Below are positions 19,246-27,111 of a stretch of 64,000 nt of DNA, piece after piece. The stretch is from Polaribacter sp. (GTDB lineage: Bacteria; Bacteroidota; Bacteroidia; Flavobacteriales; Flavobacteriaceae). The stretch is taken from the NCBI GenBank assembly GCA_028336245.1, contig JAOKTT010000001.1, forward strand, positions 85,460-149,459. The letters are read 5' to 3'. The position numbers and the translations under genes are program-made. Within the stretch, counting starts at the first letter, position 1, and every line of letters starts with the position of its first letter. The notes below the pieces were generated by a model. That model worked only from the letters and a program-made list of their open reading frames with translations, did no database searches and was not told the DNA's origin.

Positions 19246-20565
19246 ATGAAACAAGCAATTACCATTATAAATATAGTAACAAAAGACGTACGTTTCCCAA
19301 CCAGTGATTCTTTAGATGGATCAGACGCAATGAATCCAGATCCAGATTATTCTGCGGCATATGTCATTTTAGAAACAGACCATCCAGAATTTAATGGACA
19401 TGGACTAACATTTACTATTGGTCGTGGAAATGAATTATGTGTTGCCGCAATTGAATCTTTATCCCACTTAATTATTGGTAAAACGTTAGAGTCCTTTACT
19501 CAAAACATGGGTGACTTTTGGAAAATGATTACAGGAGATAGCCAATTGCGTTGGTTAGGTCCAGAAAAAGGAGTGATTCATTTGGCAACAGGTGCCGTGG
19601 TTAATGCAGTTTGGGATTTATATGCGAAAGTAGAAGGAAAACCGCTTTGGAAATTAATTGCAGGCATGTCTCCAGAAGAATTTGTAAAGTGTGTTGATTT
19701 CACATACATTACAGACGCAATTACGCCAATTGAAGCATTTAACATTCTAAAAAAGAACGAAACAACGAAGCAAGAACGCATTGATCATTTATTAGAAAAC
19801 GGTTATCCTGCTTATACTACTTCTGCCGGTTGGTTGGGTTACAGCGATGATAAAATGCGAAGACTTTGCCAAGAAGCAAAAGCGGAAGGTTTTAAGCATA
19901 TGAAAATAAAAGTTGGTTCAGATTTACAGGATGATATGCGTAGAGCGCAAATTATTCGGGAAGAAATTGGAGAAGACTTACAATTAATGATGGATGCCAA
20001 TCAAAAATGGGATGTAGATGAAGCGATTGAAAATATGGCTGCATTGAAAAAATTTAATCCCTATTGGATTGAAGAACCAACAAGCCCTGACGATATTTTA
20101 GGACACGCAAAAATTGCACGAGCCATTGCTCCAATTAAAGTTGCAACCGGCGAACATTGTCAAAATAGAGTAATGTTTAAACAATTAATTATGGCAGACG
20201 CTTTACAAATTTGTCAAATTGATAGTTGTAGAGTTGGTGGTGTAAACGAAATTATGGCTATTTTATTAATGGCTGCAAAATACAAAGTTCCTGTTTGTCC
20301 TCACGCAGGCGGCGTTGGTTTGTGCGAATATGTACAACACTTATCTATGATAGATTATATTTGTGTAAGTGCAACAACTGACAATAGAATTATAGAATAT
20401 GTAGATCATTTACACCAACATTTCTTTGAGCCTGTTGTAATTAAAAACGGTGCATATATGCCACCAAAACAACCAGGATATAGCATTACAATGAAACCTA
20501 AATCGTTAGAAACCTACAGTTTTCCGAATGGAAAAGTTTGGGCTAAAAAACTACAATTAAAATAA
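19246..20565 (+). CDS. L-fuconate dehydratase (enolase superfamily)
   Basis: This 439-residue mandelate-racemase/muconate-lactonising-type enzyme is about the length of characterised L-fuconate dehydratases. The N-terminal start VRFPTSDSLDGSDAMNPDPD is the hallmark of this subgroup. The barrel has the catalytic lysines in KHMKIKVGS, metal ligands in LMMDANQKWD, WIEEPTSPDD and TGEHCQN, and the C-terminal catalytic segment PHAGGVGLCEYVQH. It removes water from L-fuconate to give 2-keto-3-deoxy-L-fuconate; members also act on L-galactonate and D-arabinonate-like acids. It is the first gene of an operon holding every other step of the non-phosphorylating L-fucose pathway. Confidence 0.95.
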   Translation: MKQAITIINIVTKDVRFPTSDSLDGSDAMNPDPDYSAAYVILETDHPEFNGHGLTFTIGRGNELCVAAIESLSHLIIGKTLESFTQNMGDFWKMITGDSQLRWLGPEKGVIHLATGAVVNAVWDLYAKVEGKPLWKLIAGMSPEEFVKCVDFTYITDAITPIEAFNILKKNETTKQERIDHLLENGYPAYTTSAGWLGYSDDKMRRLCQEAKAEGFKHMKIKVGSDLQDDMRRAQIIREEIGEDLQLMMDANQKWDVDEAIENMAALKKFNPYWIEEPTSPDDILGHAKIARAIAPIKVATGEHCQNRVMFKQLIMADALQICQIDSCRVGGVNEIMAILLMAAKYKVPVCPHAGGVGLCEYVQHLSMIDYICVSATTDNRIIEYVDHLHQHFFEPVVIKNGAYMPPKQPGYSITMKPKSLETYSFPNGKVWAKKLQLK

Positions 20566-20566
20566 T

Positions 20567-21346
20567 ATGATATTTAGTTTAAAAGGAAAAACAGCCATTG
20601 TTACAGGGGGTGGAAGTGGCATTGGAAAAGCAATTTCAAAAACCTTTGCAAAGCAAGGTGCACATATTTGTATTCTTGATTTTAGTGAAGAAAATGGAAA
20701 TACAACGGTTTCAGAAATAAAAAAAGAAAATGGCGCTGCCAGCTTTTATCAATGCGATGTAGCAAATCAAAATCAAATAGAAGAAATTTTTAACGCAATT
20801 TCTAAAAATAATTCCATAGATATTTTAATAAATAACGCCGGTATTGCGCACGTTGGAAACATAGAAAATACAAATTCTGAAGATCTAGATCGCCTATATA
20901 ATGTAAATATAAAAGGTGTTTATAACGGAATGAAAGCCGCTATTAAACATTTTATGAAAAATAGAAAAGGAGTTATTGTTAATATGGCTTCCATTGCCTC
21001 TTCAGTAGGTATTTCCGATAGATTTGCGTATTCGATGACCAAAGGAGCTGTGTTAACCATGACCTATTCTGTGGCAAAAGATTACGTAACTAGTGGAATT
21101 AGATGTAATTGTATTTCTCCAGCTCGAGTGCATACACCATTTGTAGACAACTTTATAAAACAAAATTATCCAGAGAATCAAGAAGAAATGTTTGAGAAAC
21201 TTTCTAAAACACAACCAATTGGTCGTATGGGAAAACCTGAAGAAATAGCAAACCTTGCACTCTATTTATGCAGTGATGAAGCTTCATTTATAACAGGTAC
21301 AAACTTTCCTATTGATGGAGGATTTGTTACGTTGAATGGAAATTAA
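20567..21346 (+). CDS. SDR dehydrogenase, probable 2-keto-3-deoxy-L-fuconate dehydrogenase
   Basis: This 259-residue classical short-chain dehydrogenase has the nucleotide-binding motif TGGGSGIG at residues 12-19 and the structural motif NNAGIAH. The catalytic Ser is in MASIASS, and the Tyr and Lys of YSMTK are intact. The C-terminal GTNFPIDGGF is the usual end. It starts one base after the dehydratase stop and is followed by the FAH-family hydrolase. In the known pathway the enzyme between those two oxidises 2-keto-3-deoxy-L-fuconate to 2,4-diketo-3-deoxy-L-fuconate with NAD+. The second SDR in the operon resembles L-fucose dehydrogenases more, which leaves this role for the present gene. 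Role assignment is by context; the family is certain. Confidence 0.88.
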   Translation: MIFSLKGKTAIVTGGGSGIGKAISKTFAKQGAHICILDFSEENGNTTVSEIKKENGAASFYQCDVANQNQIEEIFNAISKNNSIDILINNAGIAHVGNIENTNSEDLDRLYNVNIKGVYNGMKAAIKHFMKNRKGVIVNMASIASSVGISDRFAYSMTKGAVLTMTYSVAKDYVTSGIRCNCISPARVHTPFVDNFIKQNYPENQEEMFEKLSKTQPIGRMGKPEEIANLALYLCSDEASFITGTNFPIDGGFVTLNGN

Positions 21347-21368
21347 ATAAATAATAAAAGATGTAAAA

Positions 21369-22220
21369 ATGAAATTAATAAGATTCGGAACAGAAGAAAA
21401 CGAAAAACCAGGAATTCAATTAGAAAATAAACGCATAGATGTTAGTGCATTTGGAGAAGATTACAACGAAAAATTCTTTGAAACAAACGGGTTAGAACGT
21501 TTAAAATATTGGATAAAAACGAACGAAAGCAATTGTCCCATAATTGATGATGCAGTTCGTTTAGGTTGTCCTATTACAAGACCTTCTAAAATTGTTTGCG
21601 TTGGTTTAAATTATGCGAAACACGCAGCAGAAGCTGGAATGAAAGTTCCTGATGAGCCTGTTTTATTCTTTAAGTCTACCACAGCAATTGTGGGTCCTAA
21701 TGATGATGTTGTAATTCCTAAGAATAGTAAAAAAACAGACTGGGAAGTAGAACTAGCAATCGTAATTGGTAAAAAAGCATCATATGTTTCTTTAGAAAAT
21801 GCAGAAGATTATATTGCAGGCTATGTTTTACATAATGATGTTTCTGAACGTGCTTTTCAAATTGAAAAAGAAGGACAATGGTGTAAAGGAAAAGGTTGTG
21901 ATACATTTGCTCCTTTAGGTCCATTTTTAGCAACTAAAGATGAAATAAAAAATCCTAACAACCTGCACTTGTGGTTAGAAGTTAATGGCGAACGTTTGCA
22001 AGATTCTTCTACATCAGATTTTATTTTTAACGTACAAGAAGTTGTATCTTACATCAGTCAGTATATGACTTTATTACCTGGTGATGTTATTTCTACAGGA
22101 ACGCCATTTGGTGTTGGTTTAGGTTTCCATCCGCCAAAATACTTAAAGCCAGGAGATGTCATGCGTTTAGGTATTGAAGGATTGGGTATTTCAGAACAAA
22201 AAACAGTAGGCTACCGATAA
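21369..22220 (+). CDS. FAH-family hydrolase, probable 2,4-diketo-3-deoxy-L-fuconate hydrolase
   Basis: The protein has 283 residues of the fumarylacetoacetate hydrolase fold. The core begins at KIVCVGLNYAKHAAEAG. The metal-binding acidic residues are in DWEVELAIVIG and in GYVLHNDVSER, followed by KGKGCDTFAPLGP and the closing TGTPFGVGLG. In the non-phosphorylating L-fucose pathway this family cleaves 2,4-diketo-3-deoxy-L-fuconate to pyruvate and L-lactate. The FMN L-lactate dehydrogenase at the end of the operon then has an obvious substrate. Its stop codon abuts the ATG of the next gene. Confidence 0.9.
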   Translation: MKLIRFGTEENEKPGIQLENKRIDVSAFGEDYNEKFFETNGLERLKYWIKTNESNCPIIDDAVRLGCPITRPSKIVCVGLNYAKHAAEAGMKVPDEPVLFFKSTTAIVGPNDDVVIPKNSKKTDWEVELAIVIGKKASYVSLENAEDYIAGYVLHNDVSERAFQIEKEGQWCKGKGCDTFAPLGPFLATKDEIKNPNNLHLWLEVNGERLQDSSTSDFIFNVQEVVSYISQYMTLLPGDVISTGTPFGVGLGFHPPKYLKPGDVMRLGIEGLGISEQKTVGYR

Positions 22221-23051
22221 ATGAAAATAGACGCACATCAGCATTTTTGGCAATATAATCCGCAACGTGATAGGTGGATTAATGAAGAAATGAGTATGCT
22301 TAAACACGATTTTTTACCTGAAAATCTGCTACCAGTATTACAACAACATCAATTTGATGGGTGTGTAGCTGTACAAGCTGATTCTTCAGAAAAAGAAACA
22401 ACATTTTTATTAGAATTAGCAGAAGATAATGCTTTTATAAAGGGCGTTGTTGGTTGGCTAGATTTGTGTAATGAAAATATTGATGTGCGTCTAAACCATT
22501 TTTCAAAATATAAAAAACTAAAAGGATTACGCCATATTGTGCAAGCAGAACCAGATGGTTTTATGCTTCAAAAAGAATTTCAACGCGGTATTTCTGCATT
22601 AGAAAAATATGATTTTACGTATGATATTTTAATATTTCCGCATCAATTAGAAGAAGCAATTGAATTGGTTAGCAAATTTTCGAAGCAAAAATTTATTTTA
22701 AATCATTGTGCTAAACCTTACATTAAAGACAATAAAATCACTATTTGGAAAAAGAATCTCGAAAAATTAGCTCGTTTTAAAAATGTAGCCTGTAAGGTAT
22801 CAGGTTTAACAACAGAAGCCAATTGGAATTCTTGGAATCAAAAAGAGATTCAACCTTATCTTGATGTTGTTTTTAAAGCATTTGAAAATGATCGCTTACT
22901 TTTTGGAAGCGATTGGCCAGTAAGTTTATTAGCTGGCAATTATACAGAAACTGTTGGACTTATTGAAAATTACATTCAACAATTTTCTAAAACGGAACAG
23001 CAACAAATAATAGGATTAAATGCCATAAATTGGTATAACTTAAAAGATTAA
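22221..23051 (+). CDS. Amidohydrolase, probable L-fucono-1,5-lactonase
   Basis: The 276-residue protein belongs to the amidohydrolase_2 (COG3618) group. It opens with MKIDAHQHFWQ, the His-x-His metal site, has ILNHCAKP in the middle, and ends with LLFGSDWPV carrying the conserved Asp. These enzymes hydrolyse sugar lactones in the fucose, galactose and rhamnose oxidative pathways. Its ATG follows the previous stop directly with no gap. In this operon it opens L-fucono-1,5-lactone (or the L-galactono equivalent) to the acid used by the dehydratase. Confidence 0.92.
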   Translation: MKIDAHQHFWQYNPQRDRWINEEMSMLKHDFLPENLLPVLQQHQFDGCVAVQADSSEKETTFLLELAEDNAFIKGVVGWLDLCNENIDVRLNHFSKYKKLKGLRHIVQAEPDGFMLQKEFQRGISALEKYDFTYDILIFPHQLEEAIELVSKFSKQKFILNHCAKPYIKDNKITIWKKNLEKLARFKNVACKVSGLTTEANWNSWNQKEIQPYLDVVFKAFENDRLLFGSDWPVSLLAGNYTETVGLIENYIQQFSKTEQQQIIGLNAINWYNLKD

Positions 23052-23054
23052 ATT

Positions 23055-23834
23055 ATGGATTTAAATCTTAAAAATAAAGTAATAATTGTTACCGGTGGCT
23101 CAAAAGGTATTGGTAACGGAATCTGCAATATACTTGCTGAAGAAGGGGCAATTCCTGTAATTGTAGGTAGAAATAAAGCGAATGTTTTAGATGCCGTAAA
23201 AATAATAAAAAATAATGGTGGTCAAGCATTTCATTGTTTTGCAGAACTAACAGACCAAAACGCTTGTAAAAAAGCTGTAGATCGCGTTCTTAAAGAATTT
23301 GGCAGAATAGATGGCTTGGTAAATAACGCAGGTGTAAATGATGGAGTTGGTTTAGAAAATGGAAATTATGATCATTTTATGATCTCGATTCAACGCAACG
23401 TTGCACATTATTATGCGATGGCTAAATACGCATTACCAGCACTTAAAAAAAGTAAAGGAGCCATTGTAAATATTGGCTCAAAAACTTCATTTACCGGTCA
23501 AGGTGGAACCTCTGGATATGCTGCTGCAAATGGAGCTCGAAATGCTTTAACTAGAGAGTGGGCGGTAGAGTTATTACCTTTTTCAATTCGCGTAAATGCG
23601 GTAATTGTTGCAGAATGTTACACACCATTATATAAAAAGTGGTTAGACACTTTTCCAAACCCAGAAGAAAAAATAAACGGTATTACTAAAAATATTCCAT
23701 TAGAAAACCGAATGACTTCCACTACAGAAATTGCAAACACTGTTGCATTCTTGTTATCTGAAACATCGAGCCATACTACAGGACAATTATTGTTTGTAGA
23801 TGGTGGTTATACACATTTAGACCGATCCATATAA
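23055..23834 (+). CDS. SDR dehydrogenase, probable L-fucose dehydrogenase (catalytic Lys position is Asn)
   Basis: The 259-residue short-chain dehydrogenase has TGGSKGIG at 14-21 and NNAGVNDGVGLE followed by RNVAHYYAMAKYALP, a pattern seen in L-fucose dehydrogenases. It ends in TTGQLLFVDGGYTHLDR, also typical of that group. The catalytic Ser lies in NIGSKTS and the Tyr in GYAAAN. The residue four after the Tyr, normally the catalytic Lys (YxxxK), is Asn here, encoded by AAT. L-fucose dehydrogenase makes L-fucono-lactone and is the first enzyme of the pathway; characterised ones also accept L-galactose and D-arabinose. Three bases separate it from the lactonase gene and two from the permease gene. 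Confidence 0.87.
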   Translation: MDLNLKNKVIIVTGGSKGIGNGICNILAEEGAIPVIVGRNKANVLDAVKIIKNNGGQAFHCFAELTDQNACKKAVDRVLKEFGRIDGLVNNAGVNDGVGLENGNYDHFMISIQRNVAHYYAMAKYALPALKKSKGAIVNIGSKTSFTGQGGTSGYAAANGARNALTREWAVELLPFSIRVNAVIVAECYTPLYKKWLDTFPNPEEKINGITKNIPLENRMTSTTEIANTVAFLLSETSSHTTGQLLFVDGGYTHLDRSI

Positions 23835-23836
23835 TT

Positions 23837-25204
23837 ATGAAAAATACTACAAAACATCCAATCGTTTCAAAAAAAGTACTCCTTCCTTTTCTTTTAGTAA
23901 CCTCATTATTTGCACTTTGGGGCTTTGCCAATGCAGTTACAGATCCCATGGTAAATGCATTTAAAAAAGTATTAGAATTATCAAACACGCAAGCCTCATG
24001 GGTTCAAATGGCCTTTTATGGAGGGTATTTTTGTATGGCTTTGCCAGCCGCAATGTTTATGCGCAAGTATTCTTATAAAGTTGGTGTTTTAATTGGACTA
24101 GCATTGTATGCAACAGGAGCATTGCTTTTTTATCCGGCTGCGCAGTCAGAGAGTTTTGTGTTCTTTTGTCTGGGATTATATGTGTTAACTTTTGGATTGG
24201 CATTTTTAGAGACTGCTGCAAACCCTTATGTATTAGCAATGGGAGCAAAAGAAACAGCTACTCAGCGTTTAAACTTAGCGCAATCTGTAAATCCAATAGG
24301 ATTAATTGCTGGATTATTAGTAGCAAAATTCTTTGTTTATGATAAATTACAATCTGACGATATTGCAAATTTTGGAGCTTTAGATGAAGTAAAAAGAGGA
24401 ATGATTAAAGTTGCAGATTTAGCAGTAATACGGGATCCTTATGTAGTATTAGGTCTGGTTATTTTAGGTGTATTTGTTTTGTTTTTGGTAAATAAAATGC
24501 CGCAATCAAAAGAAGAAGGAAAAATGCCCAGCTTAAAAAATACTTTTAAAAAATTATTGCGTAATAGAAAATATGTTTTAGGAGTTGTTGCACAAATATT
24601 ATACGTTGGAGCACAAATTATGACTTGGACTTATATTTATCAATATGCTGAAGCAATAGACGTCGCTAATGCAGGTGAAGTCGGTTATGAAAAGGTTGAT
24701 GTATTTACGTATCAATTTATAGCATTTGTATTATTTACGGTAGGCCGTTTAGTTGGAACAGCAATGCTACGCTTTATGAGTTCTGGTAAATTATTAATGT
24801 TTTTTGCACTACTTGCAAGTGTTTTCGTTCTATCTGCTATCTGTATTGAAGGCTTAATTGGATTGTACGCCATAGTCGGAATATCCTTCTCTATGTCATT
24901 AATGTTTCCAACCATTTATGGAATTGCATTAAATGATTTAACCGAAGAACAAGCTAAAGTAGGATCTGCTGGATTGGTAATGGCAATTGTTGGCGGTGCT
25001 TTGTTACCGATGCTACAAGGGATGATTATTGATACAGGAGGCAGTGGTGTTTCAGATACTAAAATAATGGGAGTTGCAGAGGTTAATTTTTCTTTTATTT
25101 TACCACTACTTTGTTTTATTTACATAGCCTGGTATGGTTTAACTGTTTATATGAAATATGAGAAAACAAGTAATGCTTCATTAAAAGGAAACGTTTTAAA
25201 ATGA
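23837..25204 (+). CDS. fucP: L-fucose permease, MFS family
   Basis: The protein has 455 residues and about 12 membrane helices. The start LFALWGFANAVTDPMVNAFKKVLELS is characteristic of FucP (the usual FALWGFANxxxDPM motif), with WVQMAFYGGYFCMALPAAMFMRK-type loops and LGLALFLE/FLETAANPYV in helix 4. FucP carries L-fucose with protons across the inner membrane, and family members also take L-galactose and D-arabinose. Its last four bases overlap the start of the mutarotase gene (ATGA). Confidence 0.95.
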   Translation: MKNTTKHPIVSKKVLLPFLLVTSLFALWGFANAVTDPMVNAFKKVLELSNTQASWVQMAFYGGYFCMALPAAMFMRKYSYKVGVLIGLALYATGALLFYPAAQSESFVFFCLGLYVLTFGLAFLETAANPYVLAMGAKETATQRLNLAQSVNPIGLIAGLLVAKFFVYDKLQSDDIANFGALDEVKRGMIKVADLAVIRDPYVVLGLVILGVFVLFLVNKMPQSKEEGKMPSLKNTFKKLLRNRKYVLGVVAQILYVGAQIMTWTYIYQYAEAIDVANAGEVGYEKVDVFTYQFIAFVLFTVGRLVGTAMLRFMSSGKLLMFFALLASVFVLSAICIEGLIGLYAIVGISFSMSLMFPTIYGIALNDLTEEQAKVGSAGLVMAIVGGALLPMLQGMIIDTGGSGVSDTKIMGVAEVNFSFILPLLCFIYIAWYGLTVYMKYEKTSNASLKGNVLK

Positions 25205-25539
25205 AAAAAAATAAAAGATATTGTTTTGCTTTAGATTTAGTTAATGACCCTAAACTCATTTCTGAATATAAAAAATATCACGAAAAAATATGGCCAGAAA
25301 TTACCAAAAGTATAAAATTAGCTGGTATTGAACATTTGGACATTTATTTAGCGGGGAATCGGTTATTTATGATTTTAGAAGGAAACGAAACTTTTTCTTT
25401 TGAAAAGAAAACTACCATGGATTTAGAAAATCCAAAAGTGCAAGAATGGGAAAATTTAATGTGGAAATATCAGCAAAAATTACCTTTTGCAAAAGAAGGT
25501 GAGAAATGGATATTAATGGATAAAATTTATCAGTTGTAA
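25201..25539 (+). CDS. L-rhamnose/L-fucose mutarotase-type protein
   Basis: The 112-residue protein belongs to the RhaM family. Landmarks are the conserved HEKIWPEI near residue 28, a segment ending LDIYLAGNRLFMILE in the middle, and an aromatic-rich end with WENLMWKYQQKLP. These small ferredoxin-like proteins interconvert the anomers of 6-deoxy sugars. It overlaps the fucP stop by 4 bases and lies 13 bp before the lactate dehydrogenase gene. In this operon it would supply the anomer used by the fucose dehydrogenase. Confidence 0.9.
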   Translation: MKKNKRYCFALDLVNDPKLISEYKKYHEKIWPEITKSIKLAGIEHLDIYLAGNRLFMILEGNETFSFEKKTTMDLENPKVQEWENLMWKYQQKLPFAKEGEKWILMDKIYQL

Positions 25540-25552
25540 AAAAATAAAAAAT

Positions 25553-26701
25553 ATGGAATTAACAATCAATCCAAAATACCCATCAGTAGATGATTTAAGA
25601 AAAAGAGCAATGGTGAAAATGCCAAAATTTGCTTTTGAATATTTAGATGGCGGATGTAATGAAGACGTCAATTTAAATAAAAATAGAACTGATTTACAGA
25701 AAATTGAATTAATGCCTCAATACTTATCTACCTTTGAGAAATCAGAAATGAAAACAGAATTATTTGGACACACCTATGATGCGCCTTTTGGAATTTCTCC
25801 CATAGGTTTACAAGGATTAATGTGGCCAAATTCTCCAGAAATTTTAGCTAAATCTGCGAAGAAACACAATGTTCCATTTATTTTAAGTACCGTTACTACT
25901 TCTAGTATAGAACGCGTAGCAGAAATAACTGAAGGAAAATCATGGTTCCAATTATATCATCCAACAGAAGAAAGGGTAAAACGTGATTTATTAGATAGAG
26001 CAGCAGCAGCTGGTACTGACGTATTAGTTATTTTAGCAGATGTACCTACATTTGGATACAGACCACGCGATGTTCGTAATGGATTGGCAATGCCCCCAAG
26101 TATGAGTGTTAAGAATATTATTGAAGTAATGAGAAAACCTGATTGGGCTTTGCAAACTTTAATACATGGACAACCTAGTTTTAAAACATTAGAGAAATAT
26201 ATGCCTAAAGGACTTAACTTAAAGAAGTTAGGAGAATTCATGGACGCAACTTTTTCAGGTAGATTAAATGAAGATAGAATTGCCTCTCTTCGTGACCAAT
26301 GGAAAGGTAAATTAGTTATTAAAGGAGTTGTTAGTGAAGAAGACGCTCAAAGCGCTATAAATTTAGGTGTAGATGGTATTATTGTATCCAATCATGGAGG
26401 TCGTCAATTAGACGCCGGACAATCTTCAATAGTACCAATGACAAGTTTAGCTGAAAAATTTGGACATCAAACAAAGATAATGGTAGATTCAGGTTTGCGT
26501 GGTGGTCCAGATATCGCAAGAGCAATGGCGAGTGGAGCAGAATTTACTTTCATGGGAAGAAGTTTCATGTATGGTGTTGGAGCTCTCGGTAAAAAAGGAG
26601 GTGATCATACTATCTCTTTAATGAAAAAAGAATTATTACAAGTTATGGAGCAAATTTGTTGTCAAAAAACAGGTGATTTCAAACCACATTTAATTAAATA
26701 A
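25553..26701 (+). CDS. lldD: FMN-dependent L-lactate dehydrogenase / alpha-hydroxy-acid oxidase
   Basis: The 382-residue protein has the family's full length. It begins with PSVDDLRKRAMVKMPKFAFEYLDGG, has PFGISPIGLQGLMWPN and the STVTTSSIE FMN site, and ends with the active-site SNHGGRQLDAG, which contains the catalytic His, and DSGLRGGPDIARA for the FMN phosphate. The enzyme oxidises L-lactate to pyruvate and passes electrons to the respiratory chain or oxygen. As last gene of the L-fucose operon it deals with the L-lactate made by the FAH-family hydrolase, so the pathway delivers two pyruvate per fucose. Confidence 0.93.
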   Translation: MELTINPKYPSVDDLRKRAMVKMPKFAFEYLDGGCNEDVNLNKNRTDLQKIELMPQYLSTFEKSEMKTELFGHTYDAPFGISPIGLQGLMWPNSPEILAKSAKKHNVPFILSTVTTSSIERVAEITEGKSWFQLYHPTEERVKRDLLDRAAAAGTDVLVILADVPTFGYRPRDVRNGLAMPPSMSVKNIIEVMRKPDWALQTLIHGQPSFKTLEKYMPKGLNLKKLGEFMDATFSGRLNEDRIASLRDQWKGKLVIKGVVSEEDAQSAINLGVDGIIVSNHGGRQLDAGQSSIVPMTSLAEKFGHQTKIMVDSGLRGGPDIARAMASGAEFTFMGRSFMYGVGALGKKGGDHTISLMKKELLQVMEQICCQKTGDFKPHLIK

Positions 26702-26731
26702 TTAAGGAACTGGTATTGGCTGCGCTGTTTT

Positions 26732-26750
26732 AAGTGTTATGAAAACACTT
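26732..26750 (+). terminator. Weak hairpin after the L-fucose operon
   Basis: AAGTGTT (26732-26738) and AACACTT (26744-26750) form a 7-bp stem about 30 bp after the last stop, followed by GAAGTTATTTTT. The T-run is delayed, so termination may be partial; a second hairpin (GTGCAAAT and ATTTGCAC at 26810-26828) lies downstream. Confidence 0.4.
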
Positions 26751-26828
26751 GAAGTTATTTTTAATATAATATTAAATTATAAAATCACAAAGAGAAGATT
26801 TAATGTGATGTGCAAATTTTATTTGCAC

Positions 26829-27033
26829 CTACAATTCTTGCTAAAGAAAAACTGGGCTGGACTGCTAAAAAAGATTTTATTTATTAAATTTATTTATACC
26901 ATAGCAGCAAATTAGTCTCAAAAAAAAACGCAGCGAAAAAATTACATTGAACCGTCCAAAAAATTAAATTACCCTTATTTTAAAAAAAACGATTTAATGG
27001 GTTTTTTACTTTATATAAATCTACACCAAAATA
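26829..27033. other. Non-coding stretch between convergent operons
   Basis: No gene is recognisable in the roughly 410 bp between the lactate dehydrogenase stop and the Old Yellow Enzyme stop. Apart from the hairpins and the tRNA-end-like element listed separately, it is AT-rich with several A-runs and I see nothing else supportable in it. Confidence 0.5.
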
Positions 27034-27059
27034 GTTCGACTTTACTCCCCTCTGCTCCA
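27034..27059 (+). other. tRNA/tmRNA 3'-end-like sequence (possible attachment-site remnant)
   Basis: GTTCGACT is followed by TTACT and then CCCCTCTGCTCCA. If the five bases TTACT are read as an insertion, the rest fits a T-loop (TTCGACT), the 3' side of a T-stem (CCCCT), an acceptor strand (CTGCTCC) and a discriminator A. No matching 5' half is present, so it is not a working RNA gene. A typical tRNA-style terminator hairpin follows directly. Integrating elements often leave such 3'-end copies, but the resemblance is short and may be chance. Confidence 0.25.
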
Positions 27060-27067
27060 CAGTAGAA

Positions 27068-27098
27068 CTCGCAACCTTTTATGGTTGTGGGTTTTTTA
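27068..27098 (+). terminator. Strong Rho-independent terminator
   Basis: CTCGCAACC (27068-27076) pairs with GGTTGTGGG (27083-27091), a 9-bp stem with two G-T pairs and a 6-nt loop, followed at once by TTTTTT. It is oriented for + strand transcripts and gives a firm end to the fucose-operon side before the convergent gene. Confidence 0.75.
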
Positions 27099-27111
27099 TT
27101 GATATTAAAAC

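Noticed and set aside
26810-26828. Hairpin GTGCAAAT/ATTTGCAC as a riboswitch or small RNA
   Set aside because: It is a simple 8-bp stem with a 3-nt loop, without conserved surroundings or a T-run; at most a second weak terminator.
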